Source: an uncultured Clostridia bacterium (lineage in GTDB: Bacteria; Bacillota; Clostridia; Oscillospirales; Acutalibacteraceae). Taken from it: a stretch of 64,000 nucleotides of DNA. Under the pieces are notes generated by a model that saw nothing but the letters and a program-made list of their open reading frames with translations, did no database searches and was not told the origin of the DNA. Positions 47,575-57,216 of this stretch are shown piece by piece; position 1 is the stretch's first letter; each line of letters opens with the position of its first letter. The stretch covers positions 1 to 64,000 of the forward strand of contig CANQDR010000001.1 of the NCBI GenBank assembly GCA_947593615.1, in the 5' to 3' direction. Position numbers and translations under genes: made by a program.

Positions 47575-48504
47575 TCATCGTATAGTAATATTCACTTTAT
47601 TATTTTTTGCAGTTATTTTCGCAGTTCCGCCTATTGGAAAAGTAAAAAAAGGAAATACATGTCCAAAGTCAGCATTAAAAATGATTGGAATATCTTTTAA
47701 CTGTTTTTTACTTTTAACTATCTGCGTGATTACTTCAACAGTCAAATTGCAGTTATTTTCAAATCTTCCGAAAACAACGCCTGTAATTTTATTTTCCTTT
47801 ACCTGCAATAGTGATTGTAGATTACGTTCAAATTCCTGCGTGAAATAATCTCCCATAATATTGTCGTCTTCAAGGAAAAGTATCACATCTTGTATCTTAG
47901 GCATAAACTCTGTACCTTGCAGTAAATTCAGCGTGCATAAGTTACCGCCTATTATAGTACCCTTGCAACTGCCTTCCTGAATAACTTTATATTTTCCGGC
48001 TTCAAATGACGGTACAATGCTATATTCATCACTGCTGACAACGCATTTTTCAAAATATTCATTCGTATATTCTCTGTTGAGTTCAAATCCAAAGGATGAA
48101 AAATGCGGTCCATGATATGTAACAAGCCCTGTCTTTGCATAAACAGCATTTAATAATGCAGTAATATCTGAATATCCGCAAATGACTTTCGGATTATCAT
48201 GAATTATTGAATAATCAATATATTCCAGAATCTGGTTTGCATTGAATCCGCCAATTGAAGTTAAAACAGCCTTTACATTTTTATCTAAAAATGCATTGTG
48301 CAAATCTTCAACTCTCGACTTAATACTAGCAGAATTTGCATATTCAATTTCATTGCTATTGTCAGAAAAAGTAACGTGATAACCTTTGTTTTGCAAATAT
48401 TTTAATGCATTGTTAAAAATATTTTCTCTTACAGTGCATAAACTCCTTGATGGTGAAATAACTCTAATTTCATCACCTTTTTGCAACCTCTGTGCATATA
48501 TCAT
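47575..48504 (-). CDS. S66 family peptidase (LD-carboxypeptidase / MccF-like)
   Basis: 309 residues. Serine peptidase of the S66 family, which includes murein LD-carboxypeptidase and the microcin C7 self-immunity protein MccF. N-terminal GDEIRVISPSRS at 10-21; nucleophile S112 in ICGYSDITALLNA; Glu in FLEDDN near 215; His in NADFGHVFPF near 285, so the Ser-Glu-His triad is complete. The loop between nucleophile and Glu looks more MccF-like than LdcA-like. AGGAG precedes the ATG. No antimicrobial peptide genes adjoin, so peptidoglycan recycling or resistance to peptidyl-nucleotide antibiotics are both open. Confidence 0.9.
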   Translation of the reverse strand: MIYAQRLQKGDEIRVISPSRSLCTVRENIFNNALKYLQNKGYHVTFSDNSNEIEYANSASIKSRVEDLHNAFLDKNVKAVLTSIGGFNANQILEYIDYSIIHDNPKVICGYSDITALLNAVYAKTGLVTYHGPHFSSFGFELNREYTNEYFEKCVVSSDEYSIVPSFEAGKYKVIQEGSCKGTIIGGNLCTLNLLQGTEFMPKIQDVILFLEDDNIMGDYFTQEFERNLQSLLQVKENKITGVVFGRFENNCNLTVEVITQIVKSKKQLKDIPIIFNADFGHVFPFFTFPIGGTAKITAKNNKVNITIR

Positions 48505-48567
48505 CTTTTATTCTCCTGTCGCCTAAGAATAAACTCAGCCAGACAGTTATATAACAATTTTGACGTA

Positions 48568-48598
48568 ATCCATACCATTGCTAATGGTATGGATTTTT
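48568..48598 (+). other. inverted repeat with plus-strand T-run
   Basis: Perfect 12-bp stem ATCCATACCATT/AATGGTATGGAT, 3-nt loop, then TTTT on plus. This is terminator shape for plus-strand transcription, yet both flanking genes are on minus. Confidence 0.5.
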
Positions 48599-48689
48599 CA
48601 GTCAATGTCAGCTTCTTACTGAGAAAACATACAAATTAAAACGCTTTTTTACTTAAATAACCGTTTCAAAAAATCTGCTTTGAATCAAA

Positions 48690-49112
48690 TTATTTCTCCG
48701 TATTATCTTCAGAAATATCACTTGTACAATGCGGGCACTTTGTAGCTTTGATGTCGATTTCGCTCAAACAATACGGACATTTCTTTGTTGTGGGAGCTTC
48801 CTCCTTTGGCTTTTTGCCAAACGACATAACCTTGTTTACAAGCTTTACAAGCAGGAAGATTACAAATGCCATAATAAGGAAGTTTATAATTGCCGTAATA
48901 AACTTTCCGTAACTGATCACAGCACCGTTAATTTCAAATGAGAGCTGATCAAAATTCATACCGCCGAAAATACCGAGTATCGGGGAAATGATGTCGCTTG
49001 TCAGCGATGTTACAATAGCCTGAAAAGCAGCACCGATAATTACGCCGACAGCAAGATCAAGCACATTTCCGCGCATTATGAATTCTTTGAATTCTGAGAA
49101 AAACTTTTTCAT
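48690..49112 (-). CDS. mscL: large-conductance mechanosensitive channel MscL with zinc-ribbon tail
   Basis: Pressure-relief channel opened by membrane tension. 140 residues: N-terminal helix [22 protein letters not shown]1 (about 15-45, [17 protein letters not shown]), a short loop, TM2 (about 70-95, [22 protein letters not shown]). Where the usual C-terminal helix bundle would be, there is a linker and a zinc ribbon CPYC-x10-CPHC (about 111-128). ATG 49112 is preceded by AAAGGGG. It is 89 bp downstream of tyrS; a GACTG/CAGTC hairpin lies in the gap. Confidence 0.94.
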   Translation of the reverse strand: MKKFFSEFKEFIMRGNVLDLAVGVIIGAAFQAIVTSLTSDIISPILGIFGGMNFDQLSFEINGAVISYGKFITAIINFLIMAFVIFLLVKLVNKVMSFGKKPKEEAPTTKKCPYCLSEIDIKATKCPHCTSDISEDNTEK

Positions 49113-49201
49113 TAGTAAAGACCCCTTTTTTATTTATTTTTAACGACTGACAGTCGTTTTACAGTACAAAAGTCTTATTTTTGTATTTTACGTATTTCAA
49201 A

Positions 49202-50425
49202 TTATAAAACAGCCTTGTGGAATACCTTTTTGCCCTTTTTAACAATTACATATCCCTTTTCAAATGCAGATACGGGGATTGACGCGTATATGTCCGTTAT
49301 TTTTTCATCGTCAACAGAAACTCCGCCCTGCTGAATAAGACGTCTGCCCTCTCCGTTTGACGGAATGAGCGAGCATTTTTTGAGCAAATCAAGTATTGAT
49401 ATTGCATCATCAGTAAAATCAGCCTGAGAAAGCTGCGTTGACGGCATATTGCTCGTGTCGGTTTTACTTCCGAAAAGAGCCCTTGCCGCCTCCTGCGCCT
49501 TGTCGGCCTCCTCTTTTCCGTGAACAAGCTCTGTAAGCTCATAAGCAAGGATTTCCTTTGCCTTGTTGATTTCACTGCCCTCAAGCTTTGCAAGTTCCTC
49601 AATCTGTTCAAGCGGCAGGAATGTAAGCATTTTAAGACATTTTACAACATCGCTGTCATCAACATTTCTCCAATACTGATAAAAATCGTATGGACTTGTT
49701 TTTTCTGCTGACAGCCATACCGCACCCGACTGTGTTTTTCCCATCTTCTTGCCCTCTGAATTAAGAAGAAGATTAATTGTCATTGCATATGCGTCCTTGC
49801 CGAGTTTTCTTCTTATAAGCTCTGTACCGCCGAGCATATTGCTCCACTGGTCGTCACCGCCGAACTGCATATTGCAGCCGTATTTCTGATATAAAGCGTA
49901 AAAGTCGTATGACTGCATTATCATATAGTTGAATTCAAGAAAGCTCAGTCCCTTTTCCATTCTCTGTTTATAGCACTCGGCAGTCAACATTCTGTTTACG
50001 CTGAAATGCGCGCCGACTTCTCTTAAAACATCAACATAATTCAAATCAAGAAGCCAGTCTGCGTTATTTACAAGCAGAGCCTTGTCGTCTGAAAAGTCAA
50101 TAAAACGGCTCATCTGCTTTTTAAAGCAATCAACATTGTGCTGAATTGTTTCCCTCGTCATCATCTGACGCATATCGGTTCTGCCAGACGGATCGCCGAT
50201 CATAGCAGTACCTCCGCCGATAAGTGCAATTGGCTTGTTGCCTGCCATCTGCAAGCGCTTCATAAGACAGAGCGCCATAAAATGACCAACGTGCAGACTG
50301 TCTGCCGTCGGGTCAAAACCTATATAAAACACAGCCTTTCCGCTGTTGACAAGTTCTTTTATTTCTTCTTCGTCTGTAACCTGAGCAATAAGTCCTCTTG
50401 CTACAAGCTCTTCATATACTCCCAT
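49202..50425 (-). CDS. tyrS: tyrosyl-tRNA synthetase
   Basis: Charges tRNA(Tyr). 407 residues, TyrS type with C-terminal S4 RNA-binding domain. HIGH motif as HVGHF near 46-50; KMSKS motif as KMGKTQSG near 235; tyrosine pocket residues in YDFYALYQKYGCNMQFGGDDQW near 175-196 (the invariant QxxGxDQ). S4 domain at about 345-405 (RRLIQQGGVSVDD). There is only about 70 bp upstream, so no T-box leader, in contrast to many Firmicute tyrS genes. Confidence 0.97.
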   Translation of the reverse strand: MGVYEELVARGLIAQVTDEEEIKELVNSGKAVFYIGFDPTADSLHVGHFMALCLMKRLQMAGNKPIALIGGGTAMIGDPSGRTDMRQMMTRETIQHNVDCFKKQMSRFIDFSDDKALLVNNADWLLDLNYVDVLREVGAHFSVNRMLTAECYKQRMEKGLSFLEFNYMIMQSYDFYALYQKYGCNMQFGGDDQWSNMLGGTELIRRKLGKDAYAMTINLLLNSEGKKMGKTQSGAVWLSAEKTSPYDFYQYWRNVDDSDVVKCLKMLTFLPLEQIEELAKLEGSEINKAKEILAYELTELVHGKEEADKAQEAARALFGSKTDTSNMPSTQLSQADFTDDAISILDLLKKCSLIPSNGEGRRLIQQGGVSVDDEKITDIYASIPVSAFEKGYVIVKKGKKVFHKAVL

Positions 50426-50466
50426 TTTTAAAATCCTTTCAATGTTAAAAAATTACCATTATTTAT

Positions 50467-50495
50467 AGTTTAACATTTATTGTTAACGAGGTCAA
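50467..50495 (-). promoter_or_regulatory. possible tyrS promoter
   Basis: On the minus strand TTGACC (50490-50495), 17 bp, TAAACT (50467-50472) with TGT directly before it. A 9-bp inverted repeat AATGTTAAA...TTTAACATT overlaps the -10 and early leader. Confidence 0.4.
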
Positions 50496-50498
50496 GCA

Positions 50499-51428
50499 TT
50501 ATGCATGAGTTTGCACATTTAAGTTCTTTCCGTCAGATGTAATTACAATGGTTCTGTCTTTGTCGGTACGGTATAAGCTTTGTGAATAGTTATTCATGCG
50601 CGCCATAGTATTGTAATCGGGCAGGCTGTCGTCTGACGAACCTACACTTACAACCGAAATTTCGGGACTGACCGCTTTAAGAAAATCTTCGGTTGACGAG
50701 GTTTTGCTCCCGTGATGAGCAACCTTTAAAACATCTGAATTTAATTCCTCTGTGGAATTAAGCAAATCGTTTTCAACGTCTTTTGATATATCGCCCGTGA
50801 ACAGAAATGAATTTTCTTTGTATGTGAGCCTTACCACAAGTGAATTGTCGTTTCTGTTGTCATAAATCTTTGTCGGTGAAATAAAATCAAGCTCCATATC
50901 GCCTATTCGGGTTTTACTTGTTATTTTTGGATCAATAGCTTTTAGCCTATTTTCTTTTATAGAATTATTTAAACGCTTGTAATCCTCGCCCTCCGGCACA
51001 AGATTTTCGGGCATAGCACTCATATAAATTACATCCGCACCAAAATCTTCTATAATATCAGCCATTCCTCCGATATGGTCGCTGTCGGGATGTGAAACTA
51101 TAACCGCGTCAAATTTTTCAAATCCGTTCCTGCGCAAATACGCTGATAATTTATCATAGCTGTTGCTTGTACCCGAATCAATCAAAACGGTTTTTTCGCC
51201 GCATTTTATGCAGCAAGCGTCGGCGGTACCTACATTTATAAAGCTGACCGATAAATCAGCATCTAAATCTGCATATATTCCGAAAAAAGCAAAAACGTCG
51301 TTCCAATCAGGAATTCCCAATCCTCCGCCAAAGGATATGAGCAGCACACAAACAGATAAAATTACAGCTGCCGCAATTAAAACAATTCTTTTTGCTTTAT
51401 TTTTTATTTTTGCGCCTGTACTTTGCAT
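50499..51428 (-). CDS. membrane-anchored ComEC-like metallo-beta-lactamase hydrolase
   Basis: 309 residues: a single N-terminal membrane helix (about 14-33) and an outside-facing metallo-hydrolase domain similar to the C-terminal domain of ComEC. SFINVGTADACCIKCGEKTVLIDSG near 60-85 and the metal motif SHPDSDHIGG near 110-119 are intact, followed by FLFTGDI near 212 and VAHHGSKTSS near 235. It may degrade the non-transported strand in DNA uptake or act as another nuclease/phosphodiesterase. The start lies 32 bp inside the 3' end of ygiQ, so it is coupled. Confidence 0.85.
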   Translation of the reverse strand: MQSTGAKIKNKAKRIVLIAAAVILSVCVLLISFGGGLGIPDWNDVFAFFGIYADLDADLSVSFINVGTADACCIKCGEKTVLIDSGTSNSYDKLSAYLRRNGFEKFDAVIVSHPDSDHIGGMADIIEDFGADVIYMSAMPENLVPEGEDYKRLNNSIKENRLKAIDPKITSKTRIGDMELDFISPTKIYDNRNDNSLVVRLTYKENSFLFTGDISKDVENDLLNSTEELNSDVLKVAHHGSKTSSTEDFLKAVSPEISVVSVGSSDDSLPDYNTMARMNNYSQSLYRTDKDRTIVITSDGKNLNVQTHA

Positions 51429-53298
51429 ATTTATCTTTACCGTTTCGTTTATTTGTGTTTCGGTTGTTGTTTGTATTTTTACTGTATCCGCCTTGTGTCT
51501 GACCTGACATAGGCGTTACAAGACATTTTTTATCATTGCCTATTAAATCACGTCTGCCTGCCTTAATGAGTGCTTTTATAACAAGCGGTTTATTTTCCGG
51601 AATAAAATACTGCAATAAAGCTCTCTGCATAGACTTTTCACTCTCGGTTTTAGGCACATAAACTTCTTTCATAGTATACGGATCCAGTCCCGTATAAAAC
51701 ATACTTGTTGAAATTGTACCGGGAGTAGGATAAAAATCCTGCACCTGTTTTGGGTGAATATTCTCGCGCTTGCAGAAAAGTGCAAGTTCAACCGCGTCTT
51801 TAAGCTCGGAACCTGGATGCGAGCTCATAAGATAAGGCACTACATACTGTTCCTTTCTTGCTTTGCCCGTAAGCTCATAAAATTTATCGCAAAAGGTTTT
51901 GTATGCCTTAATGTGCGGTTTTCCCATTTTATCAAGCACCGCGGCAGAGCAATGCTCGGGGGCAACGCGAAGCTGTCCGCTTATATGATATTTTACAAGC
52001 TCACGAAAAAACTCGTCATTTTCATCTTCAATCAGATAATCAAAACGTATTCCGCTGCGTATAAACACTTTCTTTATTCCGTCAAGATTTCTCAGATCCC
52101 GCAGAATTTTAAGATACTCTGTATGCGATACCTGCATATTCGGGCAAGGTGTCGGAGCAAGACAACGCCTGTTTTTGCAGAGTCCGAGCTTCTTCTGCTT
52201 TTCGCACGACGGAAGCCTGAAATTAGCCGTAGGTCCTCCTACATCGCTTATATAACCTTTGAATCTCGGATTGTCAAGAAAGCTCTTTGCTTCTTGCATT
52301 ATACTTTCTTCACTTCTTACTGTAACTGCTCTGCCCTGATGAAATGCAAGCGAACAAAAATTGCACGCGCCAAAGCACCCTCTGTTGTGAGTAATTGAAA
52401 ATAACACTTCCTCAATTCCCGGAACGCCGCCGAGTATTTCATAACACTTGGGATACCAGCGTTCATAAGGAAGAGAATAAACATAATCAAGCTGTTTTGT
52501 ATTAAGCGGCTGCATAGGAGGGTTTTGTACAAGAATATAATTCCCGTGCCTTTGAATAAGCGTTTTTCCCCTGACTGCGTCAGCCTCTTCAAGCTCCTTG
52601 CGTGAGGCTATGGCGTAGTCACGTTTATTTTCCTTTACTCGCTCATAACTCGGAAGCTCAACGACAGATTTCGGAACATAATCCTCGGTTCTGACCTTGT
52701 AGCATATCCCTCTTATATCATAAAGCGACTCAACGGAATACCCCTCGCTGAGCCGTTTTGCAATTTCTATTGTCTGAAGTTCTCCCATTCCGTAAGAAAT
52801 AATATCTGCCTTGCTGTCAAAAAGCACGGACGGCATTACTTCGTTCTTCCAGTAATCATAATGGGCAAATCTTCTTAGAGAAGCCTCAAGACCGCCGATA
52901 ATTATCGGACTGTCGGGATAAATACGGCGGATAATGTTTGAGTAAACGGTTACTGCCCTGTCGGGGCGCTTTCCTGTTTTTCCGCCTGCCGTATAGGCGT
53001 CGTCATGACGCTTTCTCTTTGCAACCGTATAATGCGCCACCATGCTGTCAATGTTGCCTGCGGATACAAAAAATCCCAGATTAGGTTTGCCAAACTGAGT
53101 GAAATCAGCATCGTTTTTCCAATTCGGCTGTGCAAGAAATGCCACTCTGTATCCGCAGTCCTCAAGCACACGGGTAATGATGGCGGCACCGAATGACGGA
53201 TGGTCAACATAGCTGTCGCCTGAAACATAAACAAAATCCACGCTGTCCCAGCCGCAAAGTTTTACTTCGTCTGCGTTCATCGGTAAGAATGCCATCAT
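51397..53298 (-). CDS. ygiQ: YgiQ family radical SAM protein
   Basis: 633 residues. N-terminal region FVYVSGDSYVDHPSFG near 22-37 is the family opening; radical SAM cluster motif RGCFGACNFCSLAFHQG (CxxxCxxC) near 320; further blocks DVGGPTANFR near 357 and VPYLMSSHPGSELKDA near 500. The C-terminal ~40 residues are a basic Asn/Lys/Arg-rich tail. AAAGGAG lies right before the ATG pair. The family has no assigned reaction. It overlaps the downstream ComEC-like gene. Confidence 0.93.
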   Translation of the reverse strand: MMAFLPMNADEVKLCGWDSVDFVYVSGDSYVDHPSFGAAIITRVLEDCGYRVAFLAQPNWKNDADFTQFGKPNLGFFVSAGNIDSMVAHYTVAKRKRHDDAYTAGGKTGKRPDRAVTVYSNIIRRIYPDSPIIIGGLEASLRRFAHYDYWKNEVMPSVLFDSKADIISYGMGELQTIEIAKRLSEGYSVESLYDIRGICYKVRTEDYVPKSVVELPSYERVKENKRDYAIASRKELEEADAVRGKTLIQRHGNYILVQNPPMQPLNTKQLDYVYSLPYERWYPKCYEILGGVPGIEEVLFSITHNRGCFGACNFCSLAFHQGRAVTVRSEESIMQEAKSFLDNPRFKGYISDVGGPTANFRLPSCEKQKKLGLCKNRRCLAPTPCPNMQVSHTEYLKILRDLRNLDGIKKVFIRSGIRFDYLIEDENDEFFRELVKYHISGQLRVAPEHCSAAVLDKMGKPHIKAYKTFCDKFYELTGKARKEQYVVPYLMSSHPGSELKDAVELALFCKRENIHPKQVQDFYPTPGTISTSMFYTGLDPYTMKEVYVPKTESEKSMQRALLQYFIPENKPLVIKALIKAGRRDLIGNDKKCLVTPMSGQTQGGYSKNTNNNRNTNKRNGKDKYAKYRRKNKK

Positions 53299-53397
53299 TT
53301 ACTCCTTTGCTTTTTAGTTTGTTTTATCAGAGTTTTATTGTTTTTATATGAAAAATCGGAATTATATAAAACAACCAGTAATCTTTACTGAAAATAA

Positions 53398-56124
53398 TCA
53401 GTTCTCTCTGTTCTGCAAAACATTTCTGCGTTCAAGCCACTCATTGTACGTCATAAGCACATCTCGAGGTTTAGAGCCCTGATGAGGTCCTACCACACCA
53501 AGCTGCTCCATATCATCAATCATTCTTCCTGCTCTTGCGTAGCCTACCTTTAGTCTGCGCTGAATAAGCGAAGTTGATGCTTGTCCAGCTTCAATTACAC
53601 ACTTGATAGCCTCGTCCATTTTTGAGTCAACGTCAAGTCCGTCATCATCAGATGATGAATTGTCGCCCGATTTCTTGCCTGTTGCAATTTCTTCCGCGGC
53701 TATTCGTTTTATTGTTTCTTCAATATCCGCATTATACTGAGCTGAATATGATTTTTTTATGTATGATGTTACTCCCTCAATTTCTTCGTCAGAGGCATAA
53801 CAGCCCTGCACACGCATTGGTTTTGGCGCACCGACAGGCGCAAAGAGCATATCGCCCTTGCCGATAAGCTTTTCACCGCCGCCTGTATCAAGAATTGTAC
53901 GCGAATCCATATTGGAACTAACCTTAAGCGATATACGGCTCGGCACGTTTGCCTTGATAAGACCCGTAATTACGTTTACAGTCGGTCTTTGAGTTGCAAG
54001 AATAAGGTGCATACCTGCGGCACGCGCCATCTGAGCAAGACGGCAGATTGAATCCTCAACCTCGCTGGGCGCCGCCATCATAAGGTCGGCAAGCTCGTCA
54101 ATCGCAATAACAACTCTGCTCATTTTTTCTTTTGCCACGGGAAGTCCGTTGACCTCAAGCACAGGCTGCGTCATCTCACCGTTTTCATCCTCAACGGGAG
54201 GGTGCTTTGATATATAATCAAGATTTTTCTTTACGAGGATATTATATGAATCAATATCCTTGCAGTCATATTCCGAAAAGATTTTATATCTTTGGAGCAT
54301 TTCGTTTACTGCCCATGCTAAAGCACCCGCAGCTTTTTTTGCATCTGATACTACGGGTACAAGCAGATGCGGAATACCCTTATACTTTGAAAATTCTACC
54401 ATTTTAGGGTCAATCAGCAGCAGCTTGACTTCATCGGGTGACGCCTTGAAAAGAATACTCATAAGAATTGAATTTACGCATACCGATTTACCCGAACCAG
54501 TAGTACCTGCTATGAGCAGGTGAGGCATTTTTGCAAGGTCGGCAACAACTATTTCACCTGAAATATCACGTCCGAGGACTGTAGTAAGCTTGCTTTTTGC
54601 CTTTCTGAACTTATCAGAGTCGATAAGCTCGCGCATTGATACCATACTTACGACTTTGTTAGGAACTTCAATGCCTACTGCTGCCTTGCCCGGAATCGGA
54701 GCTTCTATACGCACGCCGTTTGCAGCAAGATTAAGTGCAATATCATCAGACAAATTTGTAATTTTGCTTATTTTTACTCCTGGTGCAGGCTGTAACTCGT
54801 AGCGTGTAACCGAAGGTCCTCTGCAAATGTTGACTATTGAAGCGTTAACGCCAAAGCTGTTCAGCGTGTCAATCAGCTTTTTGGAGTTATTCTGAAGCTC
54901 CTCCATAGCATTTCTGTCGTTATTATTGGTCTTTAGCTTTAAAAGCTGAACAGGCGGATAATGATATATCTTTTCTTCTTTTATTTCATCAGAAGAACTC
55001 TCGGTTTTATATCCCACATTATCAAATTCCGAATTATCCGCATTATCTGCATTTTTATTTTTCTTTTGGGATTTTGGCTCAATCTCTACAGGAACAGTTT
55101 CCGGGTCAGGCTGCTTTGCGCCGTCTGTCATTCGCTTTGAACGCTTTTCCTGAGAAATGTCGTCTGCTATATCCTCAACTGTTGTGTCAGCGTCAGCACC
55201 GAGCGGCTTGCTCGCACGATTGATTATATTAATTAAATCTTCCGATAAATCTTTATCGGTTGCATTCTTCTCATCAGCATCAACATAGTCTATGTCAATT
55301 CCGCTTTTAACCAAACGCTTTTTCTTTTTTCGTTTTCCTTTCGGTTCGTCAAGCGGTATATCAATGCCGTCGGAATTTGATGTTGGATTTCCGCTATAAC
55401 CCGATATTCCGCCATACTCTCTTTCTGAATATTCCTGCCTTTGCGCTTCTCTGCGCTCTCTGCGCTCACGGGCATGCTTTTCGCCTGCCTCGCGAACATG
55501 ACTTACGGTACGTGAAGCCGCACTTGCCATATCCCTGACAGAAATATTTGCTATAATGAATACAAGCGCTATAGTTATCACAATGGCTACACATAATGCC
55601 GGAACCTCTCCGCAAAAATATACAAGAGGATAACCTAAAATTCCGCCCAGAAGACCGCATCCGAATGTCATATAATATGTACTGTCAGCAGACTGCAAAT
55701 ACAGCTTGCCAAGACACGCAAAAAAGTTCATATCGTTAAACTGCGCACCGCAGACTATGTAAATAAGCGCACCGACAAATAAAATTATGAGCGTACACAA
55801 GGCTACTTTGGATTTTATGTGCGCTACTTTCTGTTCTTTTTCGGTGACTAAGCAGAGATAAACCATAAACACAGGCACAAGAAAAATTCCAAATCCGAGC
55901 AGTCCGAAGAAAAATCCTCGAATTGCCGTCCATACATTTTCTCCCTTGACTGCTATCATCACTGCAAAAATAAGTGCAACTGCGCCGAATAATATTGCCC
56001 TTACTCTCGGACTGAGTCCTACAGTTGAGGCAGGTGCAGTTGTTTTTGAGGTTCTGCTCCTGCCTTTTTGCGATTTGGCAGGAGATTTTGATTTTTTATT
56101 AGCTGTCTGCTTTCTTGCTGACAA
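53398..56124 (-). CDS. ftsK: DNA translocase FtsK/SpoIIIE
   Basis: Pumps chromosomal DNA across the division septum or into the forespore. 908 residues: basic N-terminal tail, four membrane helices (about 40-195), a charged linker (about 205-395, highly basic RERREAQRQ then acidic), then the motor with Walker [11 protein letters not shown] near 535 and Walker B region [13 protein letters not shown] near 675, and the C-terminal winged-helix gamma domain ([20 protein letters not shown] near 860). TTG start behind AGGAGTGA. With tepA close by, this matches the spoIIIE locus of Bacillus. Confidence 0.96.
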   Translation of the reverse strand: MSARKQTANKKSKSPAKSQKGRSRTSKTTAPASTVGLSPRVRAILFGAVALIFAVMIAVKGENVWTAIRGFFFGLLGFGIFLVPVFMVYLCLVTEKEQKVAHIKSKVALCTLIILFVGALIYIVCGAQFNDMNFFACLGKLYLQSADSTYYMTFGCGLLGGILGYPLVYFCGEVPALCVAIVITIALVFIIANISVRDMASAASRTVSHVREAGEKHARERRERREAQRQEYSEREYGGISGYSGNPTSNSDGIDIPLDEPKGKRKKKKRLVKSGIDIDYVDADEKNATDKDLSEDLINIINRASKPLGADADTTVEDIADDISQEKRSKRMTDGAKQPDPETVPVEIEPKSQKKNKNADNADNSEFDNVGYKTESSSDEIKEEKIYHYPPVQLLKLKTNNNDRNAMEELQNNSKKLIDTLNSFGVNASIVNICRGPSVTRYELQPAPGVKISKITNLSDDIALNLAANGVRIEAPIPGKAAVGIEVPNKVVSMVSMRELIDSDKFRKAKSKLTTVLGRDISGEIVVADLAKMPHLLIAGTTGSGKSVCVNSILMSILFKASPDEVKLLLIDPKMVEFSKYKGIPHLLVPVVSDAKKAAGALAWAVNEMLQRYKIFSEYDCKDIDSYNILVKKNLDYISKHPPVEDENGEMTQPVLEVNGLPVAKEKMSRVVIAIDELADLMMAAPSEVEDSICRLAQMARAAGMHLILATQRPTVNVITGLIKANVPSRISLKVSSNMDSRTILDTGGGEKLIGKGDMLFAPVGAPKPMRVQGCYASDEEIEGVTSYIKKSYSAQYNADIEETIKRIAAEEIATGKKSGDNSSSDDDGLDVDSKMDEAIKCVIEAGQASTSLIQRRLKVGYARAGRMIDDMEQLGVVGPHQGSKPRDVLMTYNEWLERRNVLQNREN

Positions 56125-56143
56125 TCAAAATCACTCCTATTTA

Positions 56144-57097
56144 TCACCAATTAACAGGCATACCTGTAAAAAGGTTTACTCCGGTATTCATTTCAATGAT
56201 TGAAATTATAATGAACGCAATACCCACAATTGCGGTATATGCAACAAAAATCCACATTTTGTCTGATTTTAAGAACCATTTAAAAATTACAATTGCAAGG
56301 TAACCTACAATTGCGGAAACGACCATACCTACAATAATCACAAGCGGTTCAAAATTTATGCCCTCAGGTGATTTTAATGCGTCAATACCTTCTAAAAGTG
56401 CAGCGGCAATTATAGACGGAACTCCTAAAACAAAGGTGTAATCAAGAGCTTTCTGCTTGTTAATACCCCTCATCTCACCTACCGAAAGCGTTGAACCCGA
56501 ACGGGAAAGTCCCGGCAAAATAGCAGCGGCAACCTGCATTAATCCTACTAATACTGCGTCAAGCACATTGTAGCTTTCCTTGCCTGAAGAATCAGTCTTA
56601 GTTTCCTTTAAATGCCTGAGTTTACTTGAGTTTCTGCGGTTGCAAACTATTCCTATCGTAAGCAGAACGCTTGTAAGCAAAAGCGAAATCGCGGTTACTA
56701 TGAGAACAGGACTTGCAGAGAGAATATCTGCTAAATCTTTTATTTTTAAATCAGTTCCTGGAATCGGAAGAAACATCAAAAACAGAGGCACCAGTCCGAT
56801 TATGAGCATAACAATAAGATTGCGCTCATAGTTCATTTCGCTCCACTTGAATTTCCCTGTAAAAATATCTTTGAGCATTACAAAAAATTCTTTTAATAGG
56901 CTCCAGATAAGCTTGTAGTAAAAAGCAATTACGGCAACAAGAGTTCCGACGTGCAGCATTACATTAAAAAATAGATTTCCCTCTCCGCTTGTTCCGAGAA
57001 TATGCTGAGTGATTGCAAGATGACCGCTGCTTGATACGGGCAGAAACTCAGTCAATCCCTGAACTATACCTTGAATAATGGCGTCAATAATTGACAT
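56144..57097 (-). CDS. uppP: undecaprenyl-diphosphatase UppP (BacA)
   Basis: Membrane phosphatase that recycles the C55 carrier for wall synthesis; overexpression gives bacitracin tolerance. 317 residues (somewhat longer than the usual 270-280, with a charged loop CNRRNSSKLRHLKETKTDSS near 155-175) and about eight membrane helices. Both catalytic motifs are intact: GLTEFLPVSSSGHL near 15-28 and LPGLSRSGSTLSVGEMRG near 193-210. It lies 20 bp before ftsK on the same strand and is separate from tepA by about 120 bp. Confidence 0.96.
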   Translation of the reverse strand: MSIIDAIIQGIVQGLTEFLPVSSSGHLAITQHILGTSGEGNLFFNVMLHVGTLVAVIAFYYKLIWSLLKEFFVMLKDIFTGKFKWSEMNYERNLIVMLIIGLVPLFLMFLPIPGTDLKIKDLADILSASPVLIVTAISLLLTSVLLTIGIVCNRRNSSKLRHLKETKTDSSGKESYNVLDAVLVGLMQVAAAILPGLSRSGSTLSVGEMRGINKQKALDYTFVLGVPSIIAAALLEGIDALKSPEGINFEPLVIIVGMVVSAIVGYLAIVIFKWFLKSDKMWIFVAYTAIVGIAFIIISIIEMNTGVNLFTGMPVNW

Positions 57098-57216
57098 AAT
57101 ATGTACTCCTTTTTTAATTAAATTTATATAACATTTTATGCGGTATTATGTTGAATAATTATTATGTATTCGGGTGAAGTACCCGAATTTTATCACGGCT
57201 TGTATTGTACGGCCGT

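Noticed and set aside
50426-50498. T-box riboswitch expected upstream of tyrS
   Set aside because: Only about 70 bp separate tyrS from the next gene; there is no room for a T-box and no specifier or antiterminator elements.
51754-52398. 214-codon ORF on plus
   Set aside because: Antisense to ygiQ, which is certain from its motifs. The same holds for 25902-26498 (dnaB) and 41809-42417 (yqfD).
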